NCBI RefSeq assembly: GCF_001653235.2
Contig: NC_035790.1
Coordinates: 2,976,001 to 3,040,000 of the forward strand
Origin: Pochonia chlamydosporia 170
Lineage: Eukaryota; Ascomycota; Sordariomycetes; Hypocreales; Clavicipitaceae
Reading direction: 5' to 3'
Length of the DNA: 64,000 bases
The notes beneath the pieces are model-generated. The model saw only the letters and a program-made list of their open reading frames with translations, had not been told where the DNA came from and did no database searches. Of the stretch, positions 24,437-36,711 are shown one piece after another; position 1 is the first letter of the stretch, and the number at the start of each line of letters is the position of its first letter. Position numbers and translations under genes: made by a program.

Positions 24437-24994
24437 GTGTGCGACAGAGTGTGAGCAGGAGGGAGATCTTGTGCGGGTGTGAGGTGAAGAACGAGGGAGC
24501 CCAAGAAAATAGACAATCCTAGCATTTCATAGCAATCTCACAACTATCTGAGTTAAAGAGAGCGAAGAAAAACGTACACCTGACTGTCATCTATGTAAGT
24601 GTTTCCCACTTTCAACCACGACAAGCTAAATCTGGCACACAAGACGCCATCCTCGACTGCAAAACATCAAAGTGCAAGCACCAGAGTAGAGGACACGGGT
24701 GTTGCAGAAAGTTGACCTAGTTGCAGGAGTAAGTGCAAGTGGCACGAGATAGAGAAATACATCCAACCATACTCAATCCCCTTCCTATATGGCGATATAT
24801 TTGAATACATGGCGCGAAACAATAACACATTACTGGATAGATGTGGTCTATGAGAGTATTTTACCAGAGGCAGAGGCAAAATGGCTAGTTAAAGTGTAGA
24901 GTGAAATCTGCATACAGTGCCTTGGATAAACTGGACACAACATTTCTTCACTATAGAGTAGTTCCTCGTATCTAGTCTAGCGAGATATGAAGCC
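24271..24994. other. Intergenic region between the BTB gene and the APH-like gene
   Basis: It holds the BTB leader with a TG microsatellite and the 3' flank of the minus-strand gene ending at 24995. No other gene is seen. Confidence 0.45.
24381..24432. repeat. TG dinucleotide microsatellite, about 26 units
   Basis: Fifty-two bases of uninterrupted tg on the top strand, flanked by an ag-rich run. It lies about 110-160 bp upstream of the BTB start codon, in the probable 5' leader or promoter. Confidence 0.95.
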
Positions 24995-26494
24995 TTAGAC
25001 TCCCCAGCTAGAAAGCATCTCTCCAAGCTCCTCCTCGACTCTTGCCCTCGCCGCCTCATTTTCCTCCTTCGACTTTCTCTTTAGCATAACCTCACTCCAC
25101 AACTCAAAGGGAGAAACCCTATCCGTAAACTTTCTCAGACTCTCCAACACGTCTATGCCCCTGAAATCAGAGGGAGTCATTCCGCCGTGCCGCTTCACAG
25201 CTTCATGCCAGCACTTTGCCAGCTCCCACGCCTCTTTGTCCTCATCTCCATCAGCAGACTCGGTAAACCTGCCTGTAAGAATGGCCTTGCGCAATGTTTG
25301 GGATCGTTCAGCCATCCCACCATGCACGTCATGAAAGGACATGAAGAATTCATGAGCAGGGTGAGTCACCGATGACCAGTCAAAGTCCAGTAGCGCTGTT
25401 ATGCGCTTCGTCTGGGGACAATAGAGCATGTTGTTCATGGCTGTAATACGAAATTAGCACGCTATTGGTTGTCAAGGATGTGACCGTACTTACTGAAGTC
25501 GTTGTGAATGATGCCCAGGAGAGACGTATCAACTCCGCTATCCCGAATGACACCAGACAGCTTTTCATTCTTAAACTTCTCAATCCTCTCACGGAGATGA
25601 CCCTTCCAACCATTGATAAACGCACTCTCATCCGCTTCTTTCACAGTGGCGGCAATCTTGGCCCTCCAAAAATCCACATACTCACCAGACGGCTCACCCG
25701 CCTGCATCGTACACTCCCCAGAAACAATATCCCCATCCTTGATCGTCAGACCTCCATGGAGTTTCACGCCGTCTGGAAGCTTTGCCTTCTGCAACGCTGC
25801 GAAAACGCACGCAACCTCACCCACAATCCTCTGTTTCTTGACAGTGTCCATCTCCTTGAACACTTGGTCCAATGCCTGGCCTTCCATAAACTCCATGACC
25901 GTCCACCCAAAGCCGTCCTCAACACACGCTTTCTCAAGCTCAGCGCCCTTCCATGCATAAACACGAGGCACAATACTCGCGTACTTCCCACACTCGACCG
26001 CACTCAGAGCCTGTCTCGCAACCACCGTCGCAGCCACTTCATTCTCCACGCGATTCGTATTATTCATCCCCATAGCAATCGAATTACTCAACCGCACAAT
26101 GACGGTAGATACCCCTTCCGAAGGAGGCGATACAGTACACGCGTAGTGTCCTGCTCTCGTGAAATGCTCCGCAGTAGCGGGCGAAGAGAGTGCGACCTTG
26201 TAGATGAAGTTGTTATACGGAAAGGGGCAATGCTCGATGTACTCTACTGGAGTGATCGATTTGCCCTATTGAGACCAAAATAATCAGCCTGGCTGTTCTG
26301 CGGAGCACTTGCCTTCGCAGAAGGGAACGTTTGACATGTCGAAGCTCCGCCCTTGTGTATTACGATTTATTGTTTCTGCACCATGTGGGCATGGAGTCGT
26401 GAGAGTTAGCTGAACAAACCTGTAGACCAAACGAGCGAACGATATCCTGGACAAGGGACATGCGTCGGTCAAAGCTTTCCTGGTTGACATTCAT
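24995..26494 (-). CDS. APH-fold phosphotransferase-like protein
   Basis: Exons 26420-26494, 25494-26265 and 24995-25440 encode 430 residues. The splices give ..VRSFGLQ|GKSITPVEY.. and ..IIHNDF|TMNNMLY.., both matching fungal family members. The N-lobe has YNNFIYKVAL, then VIVRLSN. The hinge region holds GWTVMEFMEGQALDQVF. The catalytic loop is HNDFTMNNM, with the H-x-D-x(4)-N spacing of aminoglycoside/choline kinase folds, although family members usually have HGDL. The metal-binding motif is LLDFDW. It belongs to the large fungal APH family, whose substrates are mostly unknown; antibiotic resistance should not be assumed. The GD to ND change in the catalytic loop is a mild departure, but the catalytic aspartate and asparagine are kept. 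Confidence 0.85.
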
Positions 26495-26999
26495 GATGAA
26501 GGTTGTGTGCAGTGAATTGGCTACGTTTGGTGTTTCGATTGCTCTCAAAGTACGATGATGATTGTGCTGAAGTTGCATTTGGTTTTTTGAATTCAAAAAT
26601 GGCAATGACAACTCATGGGCTTGAAATACCTGCATCTAGTCACATGATGGGATATTAGGCAACAGCGCTACCAACTCAGTCTCAACCAGGAATGGAATCC
26701 TCTGTCTGGCTAGTCTTGATCGTCATCCGCCGCACCTATTCTACCCCAGATGTCAGCTTTTGCTCAATATTTCAATCCCTCTAAGAAAAGCATGTCATGG
26801 AATACACGGCTAATTGCATGCTAAAAACGATGGAGGTTAAGGTTTTCTTTGTCTGTACTTGAACGCAACATTTTCTTGACTTGCCCAGAGTGATCTAGCC
26901 GCTCTGCGGCATTAAGTATTAAAGACAACAATATTGTACAGCCATTTGGGATCATCTGGCATCAACCAGGCGCTGTTATACATAACTCTTACATTCCGT
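26495..26999. other. Intergenic spacer
   Basis: About 500 bp holding the promoter of the APH-like gene and the 3' flank of the TMEM135-like gene. No gene is visible. Confidence 0.45.
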
Positions 27000-29238
27000 C
27001 TATTCCTTCATAGTCAGCCCCAATATGCCTCCCAACATACCTCTTACCCTTCTTGGATTCTCCCTCGCACAAGTAAACACAACAGCCGTGCTCAGCGCAA
27101 ACGCCAGAGTTTCTCTCCATTGTACCTTCATGCTGTACTGTCTGGGTAGTAGCGTAGCCATCGCCCGAGGTGCGACGAAAAGGGCCATGTCTTTCCTTCG
27201 GTTTGCTGTCTCAATCAACACGCTCCATCCACAAAGGAAACAGCCAACGCCTACGCAATAGCCACCATCTATATTCTGTCGACAACCTACATCCTTTCCC
27301 AGCAAATGGGGTCCAATGCGGGTTCGACCTAAGCAAACGCCGTAGTAGAACAAGGTAATGTAAGTGCCCAGGAAGGCGGACGAGCGGGCAGCTGAGAAGA
27401 GGGCAGTCCTGAGAGAGTTGCGATTCGGTTTACGCAGCTGAAGAGCTAAAGCGAGAGGCAAGTATGTATACATGGACCATTTCCACGACAGCCAGAATCT
27501 TCGCCAGGCGTGATATTCGCACGAGGGGCCTCGTCCCATATGCACTATATCACACGGAAATGGAACGGTTTTGCATGGATCGCCCCATTCATACGGGAGG
27601 CCATAGTCGTTGCACATGGCTCCGAGGAGGGGAGCCTGACCTGTTTCTTTCTGGTAGCTCAACTCACGGGTTCGGCAACGACGCAGAGCTTCAATGAGGC
27701 GAATATCTACATGAGCTGCAGATGTGATCCACTTGTTGTAAGCTCGCGGAAGGTTATCTGGAGCGTAGAACCAGGCCCACATGATGAAGGCGCAAGATGC
27801 TACGAATGAGACTGGGTCAGTCATTTGGGAGATGAAACTCTCGACCTGTGTTTCATTGCAAGTCAGCCAAAACTAACTCAAAATTCGACAGTTTAGATCT
27901 GCATCAAGCCGGCCGGTGAACCACAGCGGTTGTACTGGCAGCAAGGCTTCAGATGCAGCTTGTTGCGTAGAGATTGGGGGAGCAAAGTGGCGGGTTGAGA
28001 CTCGGACGAAGCTCGTACCTTGGTCCATTTCTGTGCAGTTTGACGCCGAGCCTTATGCCGCGCCCACACTTCACCAACAATGACATCGATAGCCTGGGTT
28101 GCTGCAAACAATGTCAGGTCCACCGTTCTACCGGCAAGCTTCTTGCCGGTCTCGGGATCGATATATCGAATTGTACCAGAGCCGGCACGTCTTCGCAATG
28201 TAGGCTTTTTAGCCTGTAGGAGCTTCAGACTTAACCAAGCAGCAATGAATGTAGCAAGGAATCTAGTAAGTCTGTGACGAGGGTCCAAAAAAAGGCGGAC
28301 GGTTGAGGTTAGCTTGGGTTCAGGACGGACGTTGATGGTTTGACCGGTGATCCGATCCCACATACCTCAGCTTGGCGACATGGCCCAGGTTTGTGGTGGC
28401 GCCAGCTATGATCTTGTTCAAGGGGCCCTTGAATTTCAACAACAGTTAGCAGCGGCGTGGCTTAGCGAACAGGCAAAACAATGTTGAAGCTAAAAATAAA
28501 ACCCATGGTTCGCGGACGGAGCAAATTGTGAGGACGGAGCAAATTGTGATTTTCAAGAGGCAATGGTTTGAGGGTCAACTGGGTAGGAAGAGTCCTATTC
28601 CCGGGGAATGGAACAAGCTATGTTTGGGGTGGCTTGTAGTGCGGCATGGAGGGACGGAATACCGGGTTGAGGCTAAAAAGGGTAATTGGGGTAAATGTGT
28701 GGGGTGAAAACGTGGATGTAAAAAGAAAAGGAAATAGTGTGCCGGCTCCATCCTTGAAAGTGGTGGTGTGTGAAATGTCAAAGGAGAAAAGAATGTGGGA
28801 ATGACGATTGATAGAGTTGCAAAGCGAGAATGATTTGTGATCGTGTAGGCCATGACCAACCTGTAAGAGAGTTGAACCGCCGACTAACGCGGCACAAAAC
28901 GTGGGAAACCGGTAGGGATCCAAGCCAGTCTTAAGAACATGTTTTGCAGATTCCAAGAAAGTGTTCTCATCTCTTTCTGGCAGTGCGTAATTGGGGGCCT
29001 TGCGTCTCCTGTTAGACAAGTGCTGCAAGACGAGCGTCAATAGTCGTGGCAGAACTGCAGATGCATAGCCCAGCAGGTATGCACGAACTAGTGGCCGCAA
29101 GACTGGCGGAATCGACTGTAGCTGCAGAAATGTAGACTTGTTGGATGATCCAGGCCTCGTACTGATTCTGGTCATGGTTGATGTGAGAATAGTTTGGGCA
29201 GGCTGTCTGCCTTTGGGGCCAGCCCCTCGAAGTTCCAT
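27000..29238 (-). CDS. TMEM135-like integral membrane protein
   Basis: Exons 28861-29238, 28366-28427, 28019-28271 and 27000-27845 encode 512 residues. The start is ATG at 29238; ATG at 29175 is an alternative. The order of conserved blocks is YRFPTFCAALVGGSTLLQ, then FLATFIAAWLSLKLLQAKK, AGRTVDLTLFAATQAIDVIV and MTDPVSFVASCAFIMWAWFY, then the cysteine-rich PCDIVHMGRGPSCEYHAW, then WSMYTYLPLALALQL and a hydrophobic C-terminus. This matches fungal relatives of TMEM135, which in animals affects peroxisomes, mitochondrial dynamics and lipid handling. Several helices are hydrophobic enough to span membranes. Intron 1 (28428-28860, 433 bp) is long, but the splice joins residues that are contiguous in the family, so no exon seems missing. 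Confidence 0.8.
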
Positions 29239-30180
29239 GTTGGGAAATACTCGCGAATGGGTAATGGATGGATATCGAGATGGGGAAATGGGCGGTGGCG
29301 GACAGATGGGGCAGCCAGTTTGACAATCCGGGGTTGGAACCAGCTGATGGCAAACAACCGAAAAACGAATAAGAGGAAATTGCCAATTTGCAACCAAGGA
29401 CGATGATAGTCGGTGAAAGCCGGGTTGATCTGTGCCAGTTGATGGTTTTGATGGTGTGCAGCGTCGATGATAGTGTGCCTAACCCCAACCCGTCTTCTGC
29501 ACGTCGTACTCTTTCGGCCTGTATGGAGAAGCTTGCCATGCACTCGAGCGGTTTGGTGCAAATAAACCGAGGGCCTAACCACACAACGGTACGGAGTACT
29601 CTGTAGTCTTGCTTTCGACGCGGACAGGATCCGTCAGAGCAGTCAGACCAGAGTCACAATGGCGATTGGCAGCTGCACCCTCTACCCCTGCAGGGAAAAG
29701 AGGGTTGTGCAAGCCAAAGGATGATAGAATACAAATGCCAAAATGTTGTCGAAAGCGTCTGGTCTGGTTGTCAGAGATGTGCGCTAGTCAGAGAAGTCAG
29801 GTACCGGTTGACGAGGCCGGGTCCGGGTCGGCAGTTTGGTGTCGCGTGTCGAACGCAGAGGAACACCAAGACAGGCGTTATCACGGGATCAAATCGAATC
29901 AAATCAAATGGATTGACGATTGAGCCGCGTCAAGTTTCCAAAGTCCCAGAGTGTCTCGCTGTGAGTCGGCGGCTTTTGAGTACAACACGAAGACAGCCGC
30001 CGTCGTACCATGCACCGAGAGGGACAAACAAGGAGACAGATCCAGGCGTTGACTGGTGTTTGGTGACACAACGTCGAGGCCGAGGGGTGTCGCATGCAAG
30101 TGCAAAAGGTCTGTGCCTGGTAGCCGTCGTGATGCAACTGTTACAGTGCTGGGAATAGTGACAGTCACAAACTCCCAGTT

Positions 30181-30222
30181 GTCAAGTCTGGTCTGGTCTG
30201 TCCGAGTCAATCTGACCAGACG
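30181..30222. repeat. TCTGG pentamer array with an inverted copy
   Basis: Tandem tctggtctggtctg is followed 15 bases later by the inverted ctgaccagacg, giving a possible stem-loop. It is related to the arrays at 7672 and 14041. Confidence 0.65.
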
Positions 30223-33200
30223 CGATTTGAGCAAATGGCAGTGGCGATGGTGTCAGGCAGGGCGAAAAGGTTGTTCTCCTTCCTCTGTGGCATCGTTGAC
30301 AGCTGTCGCTTCTTAGGGGGCAGTTGCCGGCACAGGAGCTATCACAAGCCTCGGCTGGCATGTACATGGAGACAACAGAGCAATCTGGTCTGGCTGCTCC
30401 TTCCCTAACATTGGGGCCATTGGGAGAAGTGGGCATCTGGACAAGTCTGGCCTGGTGGGGTCTGGTCGATGTCTACTGTACTGGTGAGAAGCAGACATTG
30501 AAGCAGATTGGCATGGACGTCTGCGTGTGTGCATTGCGCAGACGGGAAAGATGGAGGGGCAACATTTGAACATTGAACGTGACAATTTCACACCCTTTTG
30601 CACATCTCCATACAGAGCACTCTTTGCAATACAACAGGCTCATGCATCTCCGGCTGGCATTGGGCACCAGACTCGACCTGACCACGCATCCTTTACTCCG
30701 TCTACTCTGTAGTACACCGTGGAACAGTGCAGCACACCCTCAATTACAAGGGCCGCCGGACAATTTACCCAGCAAGGCTCCCTCTTCCAGCGTTGTGGGC
30801 TGCTGTGGACTGCGGTGGGTGTCCTGGAACGCGGCTCAACCGGCTTGACGGTTCCAGCTTCTGCTTTTGGTGCACCGTCTCCATGCAAATCCATGCAATA
30901 TCTTGAATGTCTTGCTGGACTTGTCGTTCCTTGCTTTGAAAGCTTATTGACCTGCTCGTGCACCGCATTTGGTGGAACCTCTGTGGACCGGTTGCCTCCA
31001 TGTCGAGTCCGCTCCACTCCGCTCCTCTGTCGCTCTGGGCCAGGGAACACTTGAAAGGCAATCTGGGATGCAGTCAATAGTTGGTGTTGCAAGTGCATAA
31101 CGTCCAACGCTCGACTGTCTCACCGGAGATTTCCGTATGCGAGTTGTAAATCGACAAGGGACATCAATTCTTTTCAGGCACACATTGACGCCTGCAATGT
31201 CGGCCATGGATGTGGTCAAGAGACTCAAGACACTCTAACTAAGCCGCCTCGACGCCATGTGTCTCAGTGCCCCAAGAACGACGAAGCGTCCGGCGAGATA
31301 GTTTGTTGAGCAACACGCACAACGATGCATCTTGAATAACGTATTTTACAACCCAGGCAACATCCCCGAAACCACCACCGTCATCAGTCGAAATACGGAA
31401 GCGCCCCCGAACCACCACCAGCAACTGTCATCAAGGGGCGTGGAACTGCAAATGCAGCCGCACCTAAGTAACCCCGGCGCAGAACTACTTGACAGCGCAA
31501 AGATCTACAAGGGACGCTCTTGACTCCGTACCCAACGGGTGGGTTTCAACAAACGTGTAACGAGCATCAATCTCGCTAGGGGACGAAGACTTGCCGAACT
31601 TCCAAAGGAAAATGTCCGGTAGCTTGTCTATGATTCCTTCGAGCAGTAATAGTAGCAGTTCGATGAATCCGGAAAGGGGCTCAGCCACCATGTTGCAAGC
31701 CACTGAGATGGAAAGTGCATCGAATGTTCTTCGGTGTCTCTCAAAGACAGATAGGGAGCCCCATACATGCACATCTGGACCTGTCTGTCGATTAGGTAAG
31801 GGTTGTGCCTGCCCTAGATCCTTTGTAAGATTAAACCCAGGAATTCAGATCATGTGTACACTGTCCCATGTTGTCTCAACTGGGTCTTCGCCAAGAACAT
31901 GTCTTCGAACGGGACTTGTCCGAAAATAACATAAAACACTAGCAGATGATGTGTATGTGCAGTGCGGTCGAAAGCAAACGGATGTGCTGCATCACCACCC
32001 AGGCACGAGACCTGAGGTACAATCAATGACGTTGTCATGCAAACCAACAACAACACACATAGCTGCCTCCGGTTCCCCGGCATTCACGAATGGGAGGATC
32101 GAGATCAAAAGCCACGCCAAAGACGAAATGCAAAAGGTTTCTGGGCGGAAGGAAAGGTGTGGACCGGCTTAGTCTATCCCGGTGTCCGCCGTTATCCCGA
32201 ACAAGCTGGGTTATTGAGCAAGGCTGATAGTGCCGAATGGTCCCGTTGGTGGCCAGACAGCAAGAATATCGGTGAAACAAGATCACCACTGCAGATTCTT
32301 CGCCAATCCCCATGTTTTTAAATTCAACTAACCTTGCCTCGAGGCGCAACAAGCCCGGAAGTGATCGGAACCATCGCTAATGCCATGGTTTGGCGGAACC
32401 GACGTATTGCCAGACAGGCTGTCGTTGGACCCCAGAACAGGACGAGAGCCGAATGACATGTGATTCTAAGGATTCACTACTGCCACCCTTGTCCTCCTGT
32501 TAGGTTAGTTAGTTAGGTGCATCGGAAAGGTTGTCTCCATCGCACGTGGGGAGTAGTGGTGCTCTGTGGGCCTGATTTGCAGTCTGTCACGAATCATATA
32601 TTCTCTGAAGCCGATGACTGTAGCGTCTTGTCAAGGCACAGGCGCCGACTTGGCGAAACTTACTCCGCAAGACATAAGACGTTGCTGGATATTACCAGGA
32701 GGCCTGCAATTGAACTCGGCGCTCGTTTGGAGACGAGTGGCGTGTGTGGCAAGCGGGATGGACAGCAAATGCCAGGCGAGCTGACTGAGTGCATCTGTTG
32801 GCTTTGCCAGCCCTTCAGCCTGGTCGACGTCGCACGCTACAAGGGTTGAAGTCAAAAATTGGCGAACGGATGATGGGACTGGCGGGTCAGTGCTACAGCA
32901 TGGCGTTTGACGCTGACGTCCTGGTCGATGGTTGATAGACCATGAGCCAGCCATGAATTGTGGTAGCGTGAAGTTTGGGAAAGACGTTGGAGAAGCAAAC
33001 AACAGAGGGCTGCAGGAGGAGTTGCAATGGCTTGCACGCCGTTGAAGGTGGGCGCATAGTTTGTTCCAAAGGGATGACATGTCGAGGGACTTCGGCACGT
33101 TCCCTGTCATCTCGGAGAATGCTGCAGATACAGGAGCTGCATGAATGATGAACATGCGTGTTACCCATGGTTGTACCCCGTATCATCTTGGAGGTATCAC

Positions 33201-34136
33201 GAATGTATGACTGTTTACCAACAAAATCAGCCCACTGATGACAATTATAGGTAGATCCAACGACTGAGACAGACGGAAAGGGTGTTGGCTCAAACTGGAA
33301 TTAAACGCTTTGGGAATATTGACCGCGTCCATCGTTTTGGGAGTTGCAGATTGTCAGATTGACTACGGGGAGGCTGAGTTTTGCAATGTTATGCGAAACT
33401 TTTCTACATCCAACCCCGGTGTTTGCCCGCAAGTTTGTGCCCTGCCTTACGAAGAACTGTCCTTTATTCCCATTGCTTTTTTGTTTCCCGTTTTATTTTT
33501 GGCTGAACATCCGCAGGGGAGTGTCGAGACATGTCAATAACGTATGGAGTACGGAGTACGCCAGCATCGCCTTCACCACGCTGCCAGTGCTGGCCTCGCG
33601 CAAGCATATTGGAGTGAGAAGATGATGACTTTCCGTCCGTCCGGCAAATGCACAATGCATTGTCGAGCCCAATGCTATACTACAATTGTCTGCTAATAAT
33701 ACCGTATGTAGGTGGACTCAGCAAATATGACAAGCAAAAAATTCATCAACCGCGACTGGACACACCCTAGCAAATGCCCCGCTCTCACCCAAGTTCCGAA
33801 GACATGGGAATGAAGGCCATCCGTAGATCATGGCTCGGGTGACTCCCTGGTTCCCCTCCGCCATTTCCCTGTGAGGGCTGGCCGATTATGTAGGACTGAG
33901 ATGTGAGGACGAGGGTTGAGGGACGACGGGCAGCAGGACTTGAAATTGGACTAGAGGAGGAGGGGATCCTGCCGGAGGAACCCCTGGTAGTCTCGACATT
34001 ATTGCAAATGGACATGAGGGACCGCCTACATTGAGACTGCAGGAGCCCAAGTCTGCAGCAGTCGTCAAGGCGCGGCGTTGGCGGCTTGATGCGTGGAGCA
34101 TGCTCCGTAGTCACAGTCGTAGTGCGTCGCGTTGGC

Positions 34137-34160
34137 TTTGGCTTTGGCTTTGGCTTTGGC
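34137..34160. repeat. TTTGGC hexanucleotide repeat
   Basis: Four perfect tandem copies of tttggc plus a partial copy at 34132-34136, in the gene-free stretch. Confidence 0.9.
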
Positions 34161-34594
34161 GACTTTTCTCGAGCTTCTCTTTTGTGGAGGTTACGTCTGG
34201 GCGAAAGTTGGTGGCCACAACCGCACCACTCGACCACTCGCAAACCAGGGAATACAGGCACCACATTGTCGAAGGCATGGTTCGATGGATGGGGGGAGTG
34301 AAGAAAGAGGGCGGGCTTGGTCTGGAGCAAAAGGACTTGACTGGTGAGAGTCAGACACAGAAGAGGGCATTTTGGGCTAACGGGACTGGAGGCTCGGTCC
34401 CACTTCCGACAAAAAGTCTTGTCAACTATTTCGATGGAATAAGAGTTTACCTTTGAGGAACGGCCAGTAAAAAAGTAAATTAAATAAAATAATGAAGAAA
34501 ATAACGTCGGAGAAACGGAGAATGTGCAACGGCCAACATGTCAGGTAGATGCCGCACTGATGCCTCTGATCTTTTCCTCTGGACTGGATTGATG

Positions 34595-34665
34595 CTGCGG
34601 TGTCTGGTCCAGTCTGTTCCAACCAGATCAGACTGGATGAGAGCCCACCAGGATTGGTCTGGTTT
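34595..34665. repeat. TCTGG/CCAGA words in mixed orientation upstream of the bHLH gene
   Basis: Interspersed tctggtcc, agtctg, accagatc, agactgg and ttggtctggt words within 71 bases, about 510-580 bp before the bHLH start. Confidence 0.6.
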
Positions 34666-34736
34666 GCTCACACACTCACACCAGACTCCCGCCGTCTGCC
34701 TCCGTCATCCCCATCCTCGTCCAAGTCCAAGTCCAA

Positions 34737-34850
34737 AGCCCACAGACATCCACATCCACTTCCACGTCCACGCCCTCACCCACGCTCCCTCTCACGCTCA
34801 CGCCCACGCCCATGCCCACATCCACATCCACACCCACCACCACCACCATC
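34737..34850. repeat. C/A-rich low-complexity tract
   Basis: Imperfect ccacat and cacgcc hexamers, for example cccacatccacatccacac, over about 110 bases in the probable promoter or leader of the bHLH gene. Confidence 0.8.
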
Positions 34851-35171
34851 TGCCATCCGCAGTCCGCCATCTGCCATCTCTTTAACTCCAATATCTATCC
34901 CATGGTTTCCCGTTTTCACCCTGCCCACTACCCCAGATTTCCCCGGCCACACATCATGTGCTAGGATTCAAAACTCCCGCCTTGCACATGAACTTTACCT
35001 ACTCTTCTTCCTCCGTCTTCTCTCTTTTAACCTCATCCCCCGATACAGCTTCAACTGCCTCAAACCTAGACCACTTCCACTCTCGGTGCTACGGCGCACG
35101 CCACCAGTTCTTCTCAAGCGCATCGGATCGCTTCGCTTCACGACCACGACCACGACGACAAGACGCTCCTC

Positions 35172-36711
35172 ATGCTCGCCGTGCAGCAAGCTCCCAGGAT
35201 GGGTTCGACGCAGCCTGAGTCCGATCCCTTACTTATGTTTGGGTGTATGTAGAACCTCCCAAATTCCTCCTCTACGCTCTGTCGTGTCCCCGCCTCTCCC
35301 GCCTCTTCTTTTTCGTCAACCGGACTGCTTGCGAGTGTTGAAAGGCTACAACATATGCTGACCTCTCCCGCGTGACGCAACAGATTCGGTAGACTCGACT
35401 CAACCAGATATTTTCGATGCCGCCCCCGATCCAGCACCGGGAGCACCGCTCTTGACGGAGACGGATAGCAAATTTCTCAGCTCCTTCTTTGAGGACATGA
35501 CGTCAAATCAGTACAACATGCCATCCTTTGGCGAGGGCCTTAACTTTAGCGATGCCTGGTTGGATCTGCCTCCCCAGTTCATGGGTTCTTCCACTTCTCT
35601 CGGTCCCCAGGAGAACTCGGGCGACTTTAGCTTCCATAATGACCATCAAAACGACCTCTCACGAATGCTGTCGGCCGGGTCGAGCATGATGCCACCCCCG
35701 CCCCCTCCCTCACACCCACACACTCACTCACAGTCCTTCTCTCATCCTCACCAACATTCCGACGACGTGTTGAACGCCGCCGCGACTCTTCTCCAGAATG
35801 GCAACCGTGCCACTCCTCCAAGGAGTAACAGCAGCCCTGGCAATAACAATAACAACAACCACAATGCCAACGCCGCCAACAGGCCCGTGGCATACCCGGT
35901 TGGCCACCTTAGGCACCAGCCGATGGAGGAGTTCAGGGAGGAGAACCGGAAGAGTAGCCAGGGAACCGAAGTAGACCACACATTCACACGGTGGATGTGG
36001 GGTTCCAAGGAAAAGACGCCCGTCTCAAAACCTGCCTTGGCCGATTTCCAATGGGGTTCAGACGCAAGCTTCTCCGATGTCCAGGGGTATGTACCAGAGC
36101 CAAGGAAGGAGTCCGTGGAGTCCATGCATCAAACCCAGATGAAATGCCTCGAGTGCTTGGAGGACAATCAGAGCGCGGCTAACACCCGCCCCGGCAGTCC
36201 TGCTAACGGACAAGCCACCAGCAGCAACGGTGACGGATCTGCCTACATGAAGAGGGAAGAAGATCCCAATGCGCCCCCAAGGAAGAGGCGGAAGAGCAAG
36301 AACGTCCGCGGCGCCGCCGCCGATGAGGACGACGAGGACGACGATGATGCCACCTCATCCAAGTCCGGCCGAAAGCGAAAGACCAAGTCTGAGCGGTCAG
36401 CCAGCGGATCAGAGCCCCCCTCGGACACCACTGGCGGAAGCAGACGCCGCAAGTCTGGAGTAAATGGAGCCAAGCCCCCCCGTGAGAACCTCTCTGAGGA
36501 GCAGAAGCGCGAAAATCACATTCGCAGTGAACAAAAACGACGGACCCTGATCAAGGAAGGATTCGACGATCTCGGCGAGCTGGTGCCTGGACTGAAGGGC
36601 GGTGGCTTCAGCAAGAGTACCACGCTGACCATGGCTGCTGAATGGTTAGACGAGCTGCTTCGAGGGAACAAGGCACTGGCAATGCAAGTATCTGCGCTGG
36701 AACAGCGGTAA
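35172..36711 (+). CDS. Basic helix-loop-helix transcription factor (Ino4-like bHLH)
   Basis: Exons 35172-35244 and 35384-36711 encode 466 residues. Exon 1 starts MLAVQQAPRMG; the GTATGT donor and CAACAG acceptor join phase 1 to give ..LLMFGY|SVDSTQPDIF... The long middle is disordered: a proline run MMPPPPPPSHPH, an H/S-rich stretch, an N-rich run near residue 180, then a basic KRRKSKN and an acidic DEDDEDDDD patch. The bHLH lies at about residues 390-455. Its basic region and helix 1 include EEQKRENHIRSEQKRR and EGFDDLGELVPG, with the H-E-R DNA contacts. The loop is KGGGFSK and helix 2 is STTLTMAAEWLDELLRGN. The type resembles the Ino4 class of lipid-gene regulators and related fungal developmental factors. 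It acts as a dimer at E-boxes; its targets are unknown. Confidence 0.85.

Larger units (their letters stand above)
29239..35171. other. Gene-free 5.9-kb stretch upstream of the bHLH gene
   Basis: No recognisable protein or RNA gene on either strand. It holds TACGGAGTAC palindromes (29590-29599, 33550-33559), TCTGG arrays (29755-29775, 30181-30222, 30381-30470, 34595-34665), a TTTGGC hexamer repeat (34137-34160), a C/A-rich tract (34737-34850), and a ggttagttagttagg run at 32501-32516. ATG frames up to 174 codons occur but show no domain. It is probably extended regulatory DNA, a long leader, or non-coding RNA. Confidence 0.5.

Noticed and set aside
32501..32516. Telomere-like ggttagttagttagg run.
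   Set aside because: It is not TTAGGG, is only a few units long, and lies inside a chromosome segment.
32631..33155. 174-codon minus-strand frame starting with ATG.
   Set aside because: No recognisable domain, atypical composition, no intron signals; it fits a chance frame in GC-moderate intergenic DNA.
33785..34330. 181-codon minus-strand frame with a KPKPKPKP run.
   Set aside because: It lacks an ATG at its start, the repeat comes from the TTTGGC hexamer, and no domain is visible.
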